Source of the DNA: Strongylocentrotus purpuratus
Lineage: Eukaryota > Echinodermata > Echinoidea > Camarodonta > Strongylocentrotidae
Length of the DNA: 64,000 nucleotides
NCBI RefSeq assembly: GCF_000002235.5
Contig: NW_022145599.1
Location: forward strand, 1,824,230-1,888,229
Direction: 5' to 3'
Part shown: positions 11,701 through 24,053 of the stretch, one piece after another
Layout of the letters: every line of letters begins with the position of its first letter
Position numbering within the stretch: position 1 is the first letter of the stretch
The notes under the pieces: generated by a model
Told to the model about the DNA's origin: nothing
The model's database searches: none
What the model saw: the letters and a program-made list of their open reading frames with translations, nothing else
Position numbers and translations under genes: made by a program

Positions 11701-14700
11701 TGCTCTGGAAATTGAGGGTTAGCTCATGGTATTGGCTAACATGTATTTGGTTGATACATTACTCCAGATGACTAACATGAAGTCCTTTTTATAGAATCTG
11801 CTTTCATGTACTACAGGTGAGACAAAAAATAATGATAACCATTTGTGTTATAGAAAGCATTACTCTAAATTTTGTTATGTTTTTATATTTTCTTTGTAAA
11901 TATTGTTCCAAAATGTATGTAGTTCAAGAGCTGTCAAGATTTAATGTCCTCACTATGTTGTCCCGTGATGCAATTTAGTCTGTATTTTCAGAAAGGTCTC
12001 ATCTTTTTTGGCCTTTCTGTTGGTCCAAGTAAACCAGATATATGTGGGACCGTTGTACCATTAAGGATGGACTATTGCTGTCAAATTTCATTGTTTGCTT
12101 CCTTTACTGATCTTTTCCTAAAAAAAAAATCATTTGATTTGAATGATCTATACAGGAGCTGTATCTCACATGTGAAAGAATGAGACCAAGTTTGTTTAGA
12201 CTGGCGAGTGATGCTGATGAGAAAGATGATTGCATTGGTGAGTTGTTGATGATTATCATATTTCATGATTCTTTGAAGTTATTTTCATGTATGATTGTTT
12301 AAGTATTCACAATGACTTCTACCGGAACCTCTTTCATAACGCATTGTTTAGGTTATTTTTTCAAAATAAAGAAGAGAGAGGAAAAAATTATTCATGAACA
12401 TACATAGACTGTCTCATATTAGATTATTACAAACTTTTTCATAGATGAAGGCTATATTACAGTGAACAACACTCTGTTCCTTGGAAAGGACGTTATAAAA
12501 TGGAGAGCCTGTATAGAAGAGAGTCACCACTTTTGCACAATAGTAACCCTCTGCACTATTTGGGGAAACTCCTGCGTAGATGTCCATCTGCGCACTTCCA
12601 ATCAGTTATATTGGGAAGAGACACTCAAGGGTTAGGCCTACAGTGAATTAGTTCGCTTTTCGCCTCCCAGGTACAGGTGTCGCTAAACATTTAATAATCA
12701 AAATAACAATAATAAAACAAATTTGCCTGTCAGAGACAGAGTAAAATCACAGTTACCTCAGAACTGGATATGCATGGATGCTGATTTGCTCTGGTGGAAT
12801 GTTACGTTGTATTGATTTCATTTTTGAAACCATCTTCAGTCGAACCTGTGTAGAAATACTACCCAAGAGAGATACACAGGGTGGTCGTGAGGACAGGTGG
12901 TCCTTTTTTACAGGTGGTCACAAAACTTTATCACCTGTATCCTGTCTTGACCAATTGCTTAAACTTTCCATCCTGCCCACAATTATACAATTTCCACACA
13001 ACTGCGCCAGGAGTGTCATTTTTGACAGACATGGCGCATTATAAATGTTCACTATTATTATTATTATTATTATTGACTTTAAATACAGCTGATATTCTGG
13101 AGACTAATGATGCAGTTGTCAAGGTGATGGAGGTATACAAGGAGAAGTTTGGAATCGAGGATCTAAGTACTAGTTCATCGGGAGCAGAAGGAGGAGGAGC
13201 AGCATCAAATTTACTAGATAGTAAGTTTCTTCCTGATATTCCTAATTTGAAAATATGTGTGTTATTGCAGCTTAAAGTCCCACTGCACTACTTGTAGCTA
13301 CTTGCTCCCTCTATATAGAAAACAATGCCTGTTGGTCCCCCATGATCCTCTTTTTAAAATGTTAATTGAGAGCTGAGTTGATGAGATAGCCACCTGTCAG
13401 TGACCAAGCTGGGTAGTCTAATCCCTCCTGGCCAAACTAGTACAGACAGGCTTTAAGATTTGTGTATGTTCCTTAACATTTCCCTGTAATTGGATATTTT
13501 GAAACTTAATGGGATGAGTGAAGGAGTTCTGAGATTTTAGCAAAATACTTCCTTGATACATCTGTTGATCTATTTGGTCTATTGAGTAAGATTTAGTAAA
13601 ATCAGAAAACCTGATTGAACTAGTGTACCTTGCCTTGCGCGCAGCTAATATTGGACCTCTGACTTGTGTTGCGCTTATTTTGCACTTATTTATGTAAATA
13701 GGTTATGTAAATGAGAGTTTAAACCATGGGTGAAATCTAACCTCCATAGTGAATTCAGGCCAATATGTTTGAATTATGTTATCTCAGTTGTATATACTTG
13801 AGCTATCTTACAATGGGCTCTAGATGTATAAGCCAAGCTTAGATATTGCAACACCACAAATATTGTTGAGTGACAGACATATGGTCAGCTGTACAAGGAG
13901 ACACTGTCAATTTCGTTGTTGTTTTCACTGTTGTCATTTTTTCTTTCCATTAATGTTTCGTAGGTAGTAAATTAATAGACTTTGCTGGTTCAAGTCCAGT
14001 CAAACAACAAGGTGCTGCCTCTGCTCCTCCTGATCCCTCCCAACAAGATGCTGAACAAGATTCAACACAACTTTTAGCATCGGAACTATCTTCATTAGGT
14101 AAGATGTTTAGAATAAGAGATCGATGGATCAGCTTTATACTTTCTTCACAACTTGTCATTGCTCTATAGCTTCCCTTGGTTTGTTTGCTTGCATAGATTG
14201 TTATTAATCTTCAGAGGAAATATTATATCCCCCAAAATGTATTTGTAATCCTTCTTATTGAGTTTTATTTCAGTCATCATGAAGTGCAAATGCTATAGAA
14301 TTAGTACAGGTCATGATATACAGGAGTAAAGAGTAAATGCACCCTCATTTCCAGGTACGGTAGGTATTGTGTGCTTAGAACTAGAAGGGCATTGCTTCAT
14401 TTTATTTAGAGAATAATTCCTTTCTGGCTCTCAGCAGATATTATACAGGTACAGGTATATAATTCATGATTTCTAGTTGTTTTCACAATACCTATACTTT
14501 ACCTGTTTGTCTCTTGTTGTAACCGATTCTTCCCTTGATTTTTATTTTCTTACTGCTGTAGGTTTGTCATCAGAGCAGCCAGCTAATAAAGTGGTGCAAC
14601 CAACGAGTGCTTCAGACCTTGATAAGCTCCTAGGTCCTGGTCCTGTCGCTCCATCAGTACCCTCTACAACACAGGCATTCCCTGCATTCAATACCAAACA

Positions 14701-17700
14701 AGCTCAGCAAATGGTATGGTACTTGTTGTTTTTAGCACTCCTAAATATTTGATATTATTATCATGATCTTATACGTTCTCTCACTGTTCCTGTGTCCCCC
14801 CCCCCCCCCCCTCCAAATTTCTCACTGCTACTCTGTTGAGCCTAGCTATCTGCATACTGTACTCCATCTTATATACCGGTAGTTATGCCACTGTTGTATG
14901 TTTGTTTGGTTTTTGAAAAGCTTCAAACAGAAATGAGTCTGTGAGCCTATAAAATGATCACGATAAAAGTGTATTGTAGACATTGTTATACAGGCCTGAT
15001 AATTACCCCGTTTAAATCGGTTTCCCGATTTTTAAAAAATTTCTTCCTGATTTTTTTTTTTTTTTTACCCAATTTTTTTTCTTTCTTCCCGACTTTACCC
15101 AATTTTCCTGATTTTCCCTTAATTTCTCTATTCTTCCATATTTTCCCAATTATTTCCCAATTTTCTTACTCAAAAGGGGGAAATGTTGTTAGATAACATT
15201 TTTTTTCCCCGAGTCCTCTTCTTTTTTTTTTACTCAAGGGGGGCATTGTTGAGGGAAGAATTATTTTTTGTTTTTGTTGTTGTTGTTGTTGTGCTCACTC
15301 TCACCCCTGGTTATATAATAGCACATGGTTCCTGTTATTGTCTGTGCTCTTCATCTTTATCATGCTACCCCTTTGCTTTGTATCATGCTAATTAGTAATA
15401 ATGCTAGTCCAGTTTCACGATTCATATTGTTGCTCTCTTACAGCCTGCGCGGATGCCAATGTATCCAACACCACAACAGCAGCAGCTTATGATGCAACAG
15501 CAACAGATGGCTCAAATTAGAGCGTCCTCTATGGGCATGATGGGAATGCAACCTGGGTATCCCATGATGCAACAGATGCCGCAGCAGCAGCAAGTTGCCA
15601 TGGGATCCAATCAAGTGACACCTGTATTCCCCACACAACCTAAAGCAGCAGGAAGGTAGATCATTCACTCTCATCAAACTTTTTTTCTGCTTTCTTATTT
15701 TGCTATCCCTTGCTAATTCTCTTCTTTTTTTTTTCCTATTACACAAGGAAAAGAACAAAGCTCATATTTCACGGTGCATTTAGTCTGCTGAATTAAGTAT
15801 TTGTGATTTTACATGCTAGAAAACTGAGATATGTATGGTCATACATGTGACATTTGTGTCTGCTACGAAATTGAAATAGATGCTTGTCTGCAAAGAAGGA
15901 CATGCAATCTTTCCTCATTTGTTATAGTCCAGCTTATATGAATCTTTCATAATGTTCATAAGGTTCATCTACAGTTTTATTACTACTTTCTCCTCATGAC
16001 TTTTGTTTCATTAGTACTGTTTAAAAAAATGTACATCTCATAATGCTGTTTTGTTTATGATGAAAGTGATTTTGTTTTTCATATTTCTTGAGTGTTCATA
16101 ATACTGGATGCACTCATTTGTAATGCATTTGTATTCATGATTTTGTTTACTTTTTTGTCTTATCTGACAGTATCTCGCAAACACCGGCTTCAACATCATC
16201 ATCGTCATCTTCCAATAACCCAGCCATTTCATCTAATGCCTTCGCTGATTTAGAGTCTTTAGGAAGGGGGCTCATCAAGCCAAAAACAAAAGAAGAGTAA
16301 GACTCAATTCTTGTATTTGTTCCAGTGTAAAGATAAATGCACTGTATAACGTAAATATTTGCACTTACGAGAAAATTTAAACAATTTCTGAAGTAGTATA
16401 GAAAGTTTATGGCTCAAGATGAGTGAATAACAACTCCATACTTCTATACTTTGTTAAAGAAGAACTTCAGAGATAATTTGGAATGTATGCTTTCTTGATA
16501 TCTTAGCCATTTTGCTGTCATGATGACTATGTGGTAGGAATGCTCCTGAGGAAGTAGAGATAGTGCACACATTGTGTGTATTTATGACTATGATGACATC
16601 ATTAATGTAGAGTGCAAATAACAATGATATCCATGTTATACTACATTACCTTTTAAGCTACTACTTGTGTTATTATTTATTTCAATTATAGAACTCCTGC
16701 TGTAGCAGATGACCAGCTCCTGTTCTTAGATGGTTCTCCTCAGATCAAGGCCCCAACAAAGAACCCTGAGGTACTCCCCATTACTCCTACCATTACCCCT
16801 CAAGCCCAGGCATCAGTACCAGCAGCTACACCAACACCCCAACCAACAACTCAACCTACAACTCAGACTGTTCTATCACTAGCTGATGTCTTTGTTCCAT
16901 TGGAGTCAGTACAACCAGGTTAGTGTCTTCTTTCACTTTCCTCTTCTTCAGTGCAAGTCTGAAGAAAAATATGATTATTGATAATTTCCCCGTTTTGAAT
17001 TGGAAGTTATGGAATGGTACATACAGACTTGTACTTGAAGATTCCCTCTCTGCATTTAAGCTGGTACCATTTGTGAAATGTTTGTCTGGGACCGGTTAAG
17101 TGGTTGCCTATGAGGACTGGGTGGCTCCTGTATCAGGCCTATCTATGGGATGAGAGAATTCAGTAGTCAGTAGGTTAAAGAAAAACTCCAGTTCTGGTAA
17201 AAAAAAAAGAAAATTAATTCTCACAGAATCAAATGAAACTTACACTGAATGTTCAAGATACAAATAAATGACATGTGCCAAACAATTTTGGAAGAAAATG
17301 TATACTGGCTGAGTAATGAGCATAGAAAGACAAGGAAATCAAGGTAGTACTAGCCCCCACACCATGTGTGTTGTCCCATATATAGCTTTCTGTGTACGGT
17401 GCTTGTTACTTTACCAAGACCCGGTCAAATTTATTATGATTTTGATGACTCCAGAACCTTGCAGTACACACCAATACTTACATGCTACATGATCAACTGT
17501 TTCTGATCCTTTCCACACCTTTTCTTTCACAATGCAATCGCATTACCAGTACTAAAGTTTATCTTTAACCTTATTGAATATGGCCACTCAGACAGTTTTT
17601 ACTGTGTCAGCCTAACCATGGGAGGTATTATTTCAAAGGATTTTTTTAATTGCTCCTGTTGACATTACCCAGCTTCGTGTCGTCTTTAAGCCAGACTTTT

Positions 17701-19737
17701 CAGCATGCATTTTTAACACCTTTGACTACTAAATTCTCTCATTTCCATAGGCACAACACAAGAGACTGCACAGTTCTTGTAGGCAATGGCTTAAAATATA
17801 AAAATGTCAGTTAGGACTGTCATGAGATTGAAGACAAGTATTCTTTATAAAGTAGTAGTTGTTAAGACAATCATACCATACCAAGCCAATCATTTATTTT
17901 GATCTCTCTTGATCTCTCTTTCTCCCTTTCCTTTCACTCTCTATCTCTCCAGGTTCAACGCCACCCGTGACGGCATACGAGAAGAACAATGTGAAGACGA
18001 TATTTCACTTTGCCAAAGATTCTCCGCGACCTGACGTGTTGGTTGTTGTGGTATCTACTATGAGTACTAACACATCACCCATCAAGAACCTGACATTCCT
18101 GGCTGCTGTACCTAAAGTACGTTCACATTCAAGTCAACTACCTTTAACTACTTTTAAATATTTTTGTGTGTGGCTTATACCCAGTAAATAAAGATTGATT
18201 TTATCTGTAATTTCAAAACAAGTCAGAAAATCTTGGAACCAGCGGGATTTGAACCTGCATCTACTGCATTCCGGGCAGCGACTCTACCACCAGGCCATCA
18301 CTGGTCCATGGCACAGTCACGATGAACTAGAAACAAATACCCAAGCTCTCCTGATTCATTCTGACTTATTAATATTCATTAGTCCGCCATTAGGACAATA
18401 ACTTTTATAAATGTAATGCTTCCTGGGAGAAATTTAAATTGTTTAAACCCTGTTTGTGGCTTACACCCAGTAAATAAAGATCTGTAATTCAAAAAAAGTC
18501 AGAAAATATCTTGTATTATCAAAGATATATTAATTTTACAATCAGCATGTTTGTTATTCAGATTATCTTGTAAATCTGTTGCATTTTGTAGTTTTTAATC
18601 CTCTTTTATCTGTTTTCTGTAAGTGTACATTTTGATGCCTTGTATAAATCGATGATACAGACCGTTCATCATGGCACTTTTTTTCTCATGGGGACATTTC
18701 CTTCAGGTTTTGTTTGTCAAAGATGAAGATCAGGGTTATGATTAGCTTTTATCACAGGGTTAGGGTTAGGGTTCGGTATAGTGCTCGGTCCTCGTTTGAA
18801 GTTAGGAGTTCAAAGAGTGTATGTAATAAACCATGTAGAAAGTATTGGAGGAGCATTTGCCATGGAACCTGCATTACTGTCAGCTCTCAGTACCATTCTT
18901 TCCACACATGTCTTTAAAGGTTGTGCAGTATATATATTACCATGTGCATAATCTTGTCATTCTTGTATGTTTCTATCCAGACGATGAGAGTGAAACTGCA
19001 GCCCCCCTCAGCCACAGACCTACCAGCATACAACCCTATTCTTCCACCATCAGCTATCACCCAAGTCATGCTACTTGCTAACCCAAATAAGGTAAGGTGC
19101 CACTGCCACAAATTCATGGAAGACGATGAAAACATCTTGTTGATAACTGTTCTTATTTTGAAGGGAGGGTTATCTTTTGCCTTCAAGCTAATGTTATGAA
19201 CTTTTCTAATGAGGCGTAGAAAATAAACGGTATTACCAATTTGGCCTTGAGAGATTCTAAATTTTTGCTGTTGAAGGTTATTAAGTAAGGTTATTAAATT
19301 AGGTTCTAATGCACTTTAAAAAGTTGCCTTTTGTGTGGAATTGAAAGTAATGTTCTTGTATAAGCATTACGTCTCAACTTTCATTATTGTACTCCCAATA
19401 GTAATATTATCTTGAATACAATTCACATTGAGCACAATGTAGTTTTCTTTAAACATATAAACTTAGTAGGTGGTTGCTCACAAATAAAATAATCAGCGTC
19501 AGAAAATTCAAAATACTGTGCAGACTTAGTAGTTTGAAGCCCTTTCAAGAAATGCTTCACCTAAAGCCTTACTTCTAGTTTTGGGTATGATTTTTTGAGT
19601 AAAACTTTATCAAACTTTTTGTTATGTTGTTGTTTCTATTTCAGGAGAAGATTCGTCTCCGCTTCAAGATGCAATATACACTCAACGACCTACCCTTCAC
19701 AGAACTAGGAGAAGTAGACAAAATGCCATCACACTGA
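5782..19737 (+). CDS. GGA: GGA, Golgi-localized gamma-ear-containing ARF-binding protein
   Basis: Monomeric clathrin adaptor that sorts acidic-dileucine cargo from trans-Golgi to endosomes. Sixteen coding exons: 5782-5824, 7433-7517, 8361-8535, 9583-9706, 10455-10558, 11271-11489, 12156-12237, 13089-13220, 13964-14098, 14562-14713, 15444-15655, 16171-16296, 16692-16918, 17953-18116, 18981-19091, 19645-19737 (TGA). All phases agree, giving 727 aa. Domains: VHS (about 10-150; ATNPSNRDDDWEYIM, HKIQSPQERE, FRFLNEMIKLISPKYLG), GAT (about 175-325; LLARLLKSKHPEDLQAANRL for ARF binding, ERMRPSLFRLASD), a long Ser/Pro/Gln/Met-rich hinge, and gamma-ear GAE (about 610-727; KTIFHFAKDSPRPDVLVVVV, MRVKLQPPSATDLPAYNP, ITQVMLLANPNKEKIRLRFKM). 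In the hinge DDQLL (DxxLL type) overlaps LLFLD (clathrin box) at about residues 536-543. The single invertebrate GGA corresponds to vertebrate GGA1-3. Confidence 0.97.
5825..8360. other. GGA introns 1-2
   Basis: Two introns separated by exon 2 (7433-7517). Intron 1 (1.6 kb) has no recognisable element. Intron 2 carries a LINE tail near 8096-8200 and is otherwise plain AT-rich DNA. Part of the intron 2 sequence (about 7762-7797) resembles the exon 2 segment 'cttctgtg.cagagtc..ctcagagttagaag', so it may be an exon-2 fragment duplicate. Confidence 0.6.
8096..8200 (-). mobile_element. LINE 3' end fragment in GGA intron 2
   Basis: AATTCAATTCAATTCATTCA then AAATTTTATTGTCCAATATT is, on minus, a LINE 3' end (CAATAAAATTTGAATTGAAT...) of the CR1/L2 style with a pentamer tail. 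It is only the tail; its upstream limit is unclear. Confidence 0.5.
8583..8938. mobile_element. Possible TTAA-flanked MITE in GGA intron 3
   Basis: TTAAAGGCACTG at the left and CAGGTCCCTTTAA at the right are near-inverted. If the flanking TTAA is a duplication, this would be piggyBac-like. No second copy is seen in the window. Confidence 0.35.
10589..10915. mobile_element. Foldback repeat, ~140-bp inverted arms, in GGA intron 5
   Basis: The left arm (about 10621-10758) and right arm (about 10776-10914) are imperfect reverse complements around a short spacer. Shared marks are ACAGGTGGxTATCTCAT, AAGAAAAAGAGGATCATGGG, TATATAGAGGG and GCAAGTAGCTACAAGTA. Single-arm copies occur at 13271-13440 and 59027-59196, so this is a dispersed family. 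Confidence 0.75.
10997..11222 (+). mobile_element. tRNA-derived SINE with ATT tail
   Basis: The head has pol III A and B boxes (TGGCCGAGTGG, GGTTTGAATCC), like a Leu/Ser tRNA. The body is GTGTGTGGGCAAG and CCAATGACCAGGGTAATAG, with a 3' end GCGCTATATAAAAGCAG then (ATT)n. It lies 49 bp before GGA exon 6. Confidence 0.75.
12972..13076 (+). mobile_element. ATT-tailed SINE-like repeat, GGA intron 7
   Basis: CCCACAATTATACAATTTCC, CTGCGCCAGGAGTGTCATTT, ACAGACATGGCGCATTATAA and (ATT)n. The same 95-bp sequence lies inverted at 37215-37313. It ends 12 bp before GGA exon 8. Confidence 0.7.
13271..13440 (-). repeat. Single arm of the foldback repeat family
   Basis: In GGA intron 8. It begins CTTAAAGTCCCACTGCAC and contains TACTTGTAGCTACTTGCTCC, CCCCCATGATCCTC and AGATAGCCACCTGTCAGTG, ending near TAATCCCTCCTGGCC. 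It has the same orientation as the right arm at 10776-10915. Confidence 0.75.
15656..17952. other. GGA introns 11-13, nothing recognised
   Basis: Introns around exons 16171-16296 and 16692-16918. AT-rich, without clear mobile elements. A pyrimidine-rich stretch (17900-17950) serves as the tract before exon 14. Confidence 0.6.
18228..18330 (-). mobile_element. tRNA-derived SINE head in GGA intron 14
   Basis: Read on minus: TGGCCTGGTGGTAGAGTCG (A-box-like) and GGTTCAAATCCCGC (B box), then GGTTCC. The arms are too degraded for a working tRNA. It is flanked by a ~55-bp direct duplication (18168-18230 and 18465-18520). Confidence 0.6.
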
Positions 19738-22700
19738 CAGTAATTTATTATTTTTTATTGCTGCTACTATTATTTATAAATAAGATGAAATAATAATTGC
19801 ATAAATATATATTGTACATGTACTACCATGAATGAATGTCAGCTAACAGGAGGCATGTTTTCATTACTAAGATAATAGCTCTGCATGAGCTTTACAATAA
19901 TATACATTGGTGATATATCTATGTCCTGATACTGCATGCTACAGCACTTCAGAAGCTTTGTGTAGAAAAAATGTTTCACAGTCCTGTAGTGCAGTAGGGT
20001 GATGTGACACATCTCCACTGACAAGAGTTGCTCGTGGCCATTTTCCTGCTCTAGTCGAATTCCTAAATTCCACCCTGCATTCAATTCTATAACCAAACCC
20101 TAACCCTAACCCTAAAGGTGACGGGAAGCCTAATCACAAGACTAATACCTATCTTACATGTTTGACAAAATAAAGCCAGAAGCAATTGTTTCTAGAGCAG
20201 ATAACATCATCCCTAGTAGATAATATACAAATGATGCATGCGCATGAGTTCATTATACGATCTCTCAAGTTAAATAGGCTCAATTTAGTGCGTACACATA
20301 AATAAGCGCACTTACTTCTATACGCGTTTACGCATAGTGCTGCTCAAGAATAGGCCTACACGCAGTATACGCGCCCTAACCGCTACGCCCACTACTGCGC
20401 ATCATGTACACGCACTAAAACAAAAGCGTGCAATAGGACTGGAAAAAAACTGCATGCTTTTTCATGAGAAAGCGAGCATGACCAATCATTTGATTAGGAT
20501 CTAGGAGTGAGTTGTACAATAACAAATAGCTGTAAACACTGAATACGGGCAGGTTTATCGGCCCCTATGTACCAATTTAGGGCCTAAATATTGTCATGTA
20601 TAGATGCATGCATAGGCCATTGATGAATAAGCTTCTTAAGGTTTAATGCATTGCATGCAGTGTACAGCATCATGAATTTTACATACATTTACAATGTGTC
20701 GAGACAATGTTACCGTTGAGAAAAGCAATAGTTCTCTTTGCAAACCAAAGGTTACAGAATACAATATTATTGTCACAAAATGTTGTAATTTAACTCTTTG
20801 ACTGCATTCTATGTCTCTCTGCAATGTCACCCGTTTGCCACGCATGTACTTTTGCACAAACAATAGGCACCAATTGACAAAAGGATTGCTTTTCGTACAA
20901 CACAATGGCTCTGCAAAATTACCAATTTCCGGTCTTGATAAGCTCTATGACGACCATATCAAAACTAGTGTAGATTAGTCTTGCACTGGAACAATCTTGA
21001 AGCATTTGATATTTGTATCCCATGATGAATACACTGTGGCACAAGGAGATTATTTGTGTGCCGAATAAAGAATTAATGTGTTTTACCATCCAAAGACTAC
21101 TTTCACAGAGATGAAAATCATCATCTGCAAGAAGATCTTAAAAGCTATGTATTGCAAATGATAGGAACAGCTTTCTTGCAAGCAGCTGACAAAATGACCT
21201 GTAAAGGTTGAACACATTGTTGAGGTCTAAAAGGAAACAACTCTTGCTCAAAGTTTTATTTATCCGGCAAAGAGTGCATCTTATTTGGCAAATGTGTTGG
21301 TCTCCTACAAGTAACTTCTAAGCAAGTCACCTTTGATGTAAGCCTTAGCCATTTTTGGTCCTTTCTTTGCTACATCAAAACATCTGCGTGTTACACATTT
21401 CATTTGTTTCACTCATTCATAACTTGGCAAGTCAAACAAAAAATTGTCAATTTTGTCTCCCATTTGTTACCTCGTATTATAGAATTATAAATACAGATTC
21501 ACAAAAGTATTATTTTATCTGATTTTGGTCTGATCCAAGCTACAGTTCGCTATCAATAATCATCAGATGAACATGAATCTTAGATATCATTGATAACATA
21601 TGGGACAAGATAACGTGCATTTGCCCCAATGCCCAAGATGATGAACATTTCGGATCAAACTTGTCATGAAAATAATGTTCATTTATTGATGCATTCCCTG
21701 TACATGCAATCATAATTGAAGGTTGTTGTCTGTTTTTTTAAGCACATACAGGTAATCACAATCTGTTAAAGTCGTATTGTCTATTTCTTTCTTTGCTTTC
21801 AAACTGCTAGTTAAAGAAACAAAAGAGAGAGTTTCATTTCTCATTTTGACTTGCCATTTGTGGATTTTGTTAGTGTTAATACAGTGGAACTTCAATTTAA
21901 AAACAAAAACCTCCTCCTTACCAATGACATAGCCTTGTAGTTGTACTATTATATCTCAATCTGGATATCACGGCTCCAATTCAATAGAGTACACAGAGCT
22001 GTAACCTTTCATAATGAGAGCTTATAGCATGGACCGTTTTCAAGTGAGGTCTTGTTGTATATGTTTCATGCAGTATATGAATGAAAGTCAAACTTTCATG
22101 TTACATAGTGAAATATGAGCTGCATTTCATGGTTAGAGTTGCTCCCAACTCCTTGGTTAGACTTCACATCACCACATACGATCATCACATACACATAGCA
22201 TCATGCATCATGCTGAATATATCCATTGCATTACTTATAAAACTAATATCAATTTTATTCACCTGCTGAAAAGTATTTATTTATGATATCTCATCTCTTA
22301 TGTAGTGGGTTGGAATGAAGCTCATATGATGTAGATATCTTCACAGTATTTGTAATTGACCATTCAAAGGAAATGCTGAAAGCGTTTTGCACCATAGTAC
22401 TATTCTGACGACTCTGAGTCTGATTGTGAAATATATTACTTGCATTTCAGGAAATGACTGTATGTGTAAATTTGTAGTAATCGGGGTATAAAGGTGTCAG
22501 GGTGATTAGAATCATAAATAATAATAGGTTTAGCATTTAAATTCATCCTCATTCTTAATCCAGAGTCTAACTTCATTATATGTTGTCCACACTTTTATAA
22601 TGCTGCGAAGCAATGTTAATAGCATAACAATATATGTATATTAGAACCATCTGCAAAATAAGTTAAATTTGTAAGAGAACAAACATTGGAGAAAGAGTAT

Positions 22701-23299
22701 TATTGTATCTAAGCTATTGGTTTGAAACTATGTTTGGGGACAAAATGTTGCATTTTTAATATTGGCAAAGTATTCCTACAAGAAAATGATATTTCCTATT
22801 GATATCATGATATGATTTAAATGTTTTTTTGTTTTATAGTGTTTAGTTATATTGTATAATATGATCCAAATGTAAGACATTAAATGTATACTTCACTAAT
22901 TTACTTTGCTGAATATGTTTGCTTTGTTTATTGTATGTGATCAGTGTAAAGAGCCTCGATGGATGACTAAGAATGACTTAAAGATTGAGCAATTGTCAAC
23001 TTTATTCAAAGTTTATATATGCCTCTGATCAATTCAATTAAATAAAGGTTTATTTGAACATGTTTTGCAGTACAAAGACTGAATAATACATGTTTTACAA
23101 AGATTAAAATACATTATAAATACAAGTTGCAATTGTGAATAAAACCTATTTAATTAAATACCAAATTACATTAAATACTTTATAAATTCTTTGAAATTAA
23201 TGGATTCATTCCATCATTCAGATTAGATCAATGGGCATGATAATATCACAGGCATGACTCGGCTCTCACCGCGTCACACACAGATCAATGCATTGCCTG
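19738..23299. other. Intergenic: GGA 3' UTR and CNBD2 3' flank
   Basis: Tail-to-tail region. Several AATAAA signals occur (for example near 21063 and 23040). A CCCTAA x3 run lies at about 20097-20114, and 20230-20430 is a CpG-rich patch with TACGC/ACGCG motifs. No ORF resembles a protein. GGA transcripts probably end in the first 1-3 kb. Confidence 0.6.
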
Positions 23300-23545
23300 T
23301 TCTGAACTCTCGAGTCTTATGGGCGGGCTCAGCTACCAATGTATGCACTGGCCTTGTCTTCCTATGTACTATTAAATTTTGATGAGTTTTATGGATGTGG
23401 CTCAGTTACAAATGTGCCACACCCTTCCATTATATCTATCTACATGACTGTAATGATGTGAGTTGCTGAGTCCTATGGGCGGGGCTCAGCTACCAAAGTG
23501 CCACACCCTCCTATCTATCTATTTCCTGATGTGAGTTGCTGAGCT
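23300..23545. repeat. ~75-bp tandem repeat overlapping the CNBD2 stop codon
   Basis: GATGTGAGTTGCTGAG occurs at 23455-23470 and 23528-23543. GGGGCTCAGCTACCAAAGTG-like sequence and TGCCACACCCT occur at 23398-23424 and 23480-23509, with a diverged third copy at about 23320. The last codons of CNBD2 and its stop (23515-23517) lie inside the final unit. Confidence 0.7.
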
Positions 23546-24002
23546 TTATGAGCTCTAGATTGGAACACCACTGATTTGACGGTGTGATCCTTGAAAGCAT
23601 TCCAGTTCATGTGCTTCTGTAACTTCTCCTGTAACTGTTCCTCAGTGGGGTAGGGGAATTCCTAGCAACAAAAACAAGATAAACAATACGAAAATTAAGA
23701 AGCTTCATGCGAGAAATTTCTTTTAAAAATTTGCTTCTTGTGTTTTTTCAACTTCACAAATCAAGATCTTCATATGAATAGAATACACAAATTAAAACGG
23801 GGGTTTTCAACCTGTAACAATGCCCAGGCAATACCACAAGGCCATCAATGAAAACTAGTTTTTTACATTTTTTGAAAAAAATCTTAAAATGTCCATCAAT
23901 GGTGTAATTTCAGAGCTAACATGTTGGGGAAATTGAAGAGAGTAGGAGGAGGGGTGGAGGAGGGAGATAGGAGAGAAAGAGAGAGGGGAGGGGAGAGATA
24001 AC

Positions 24003-24053
<51 letters not shown>

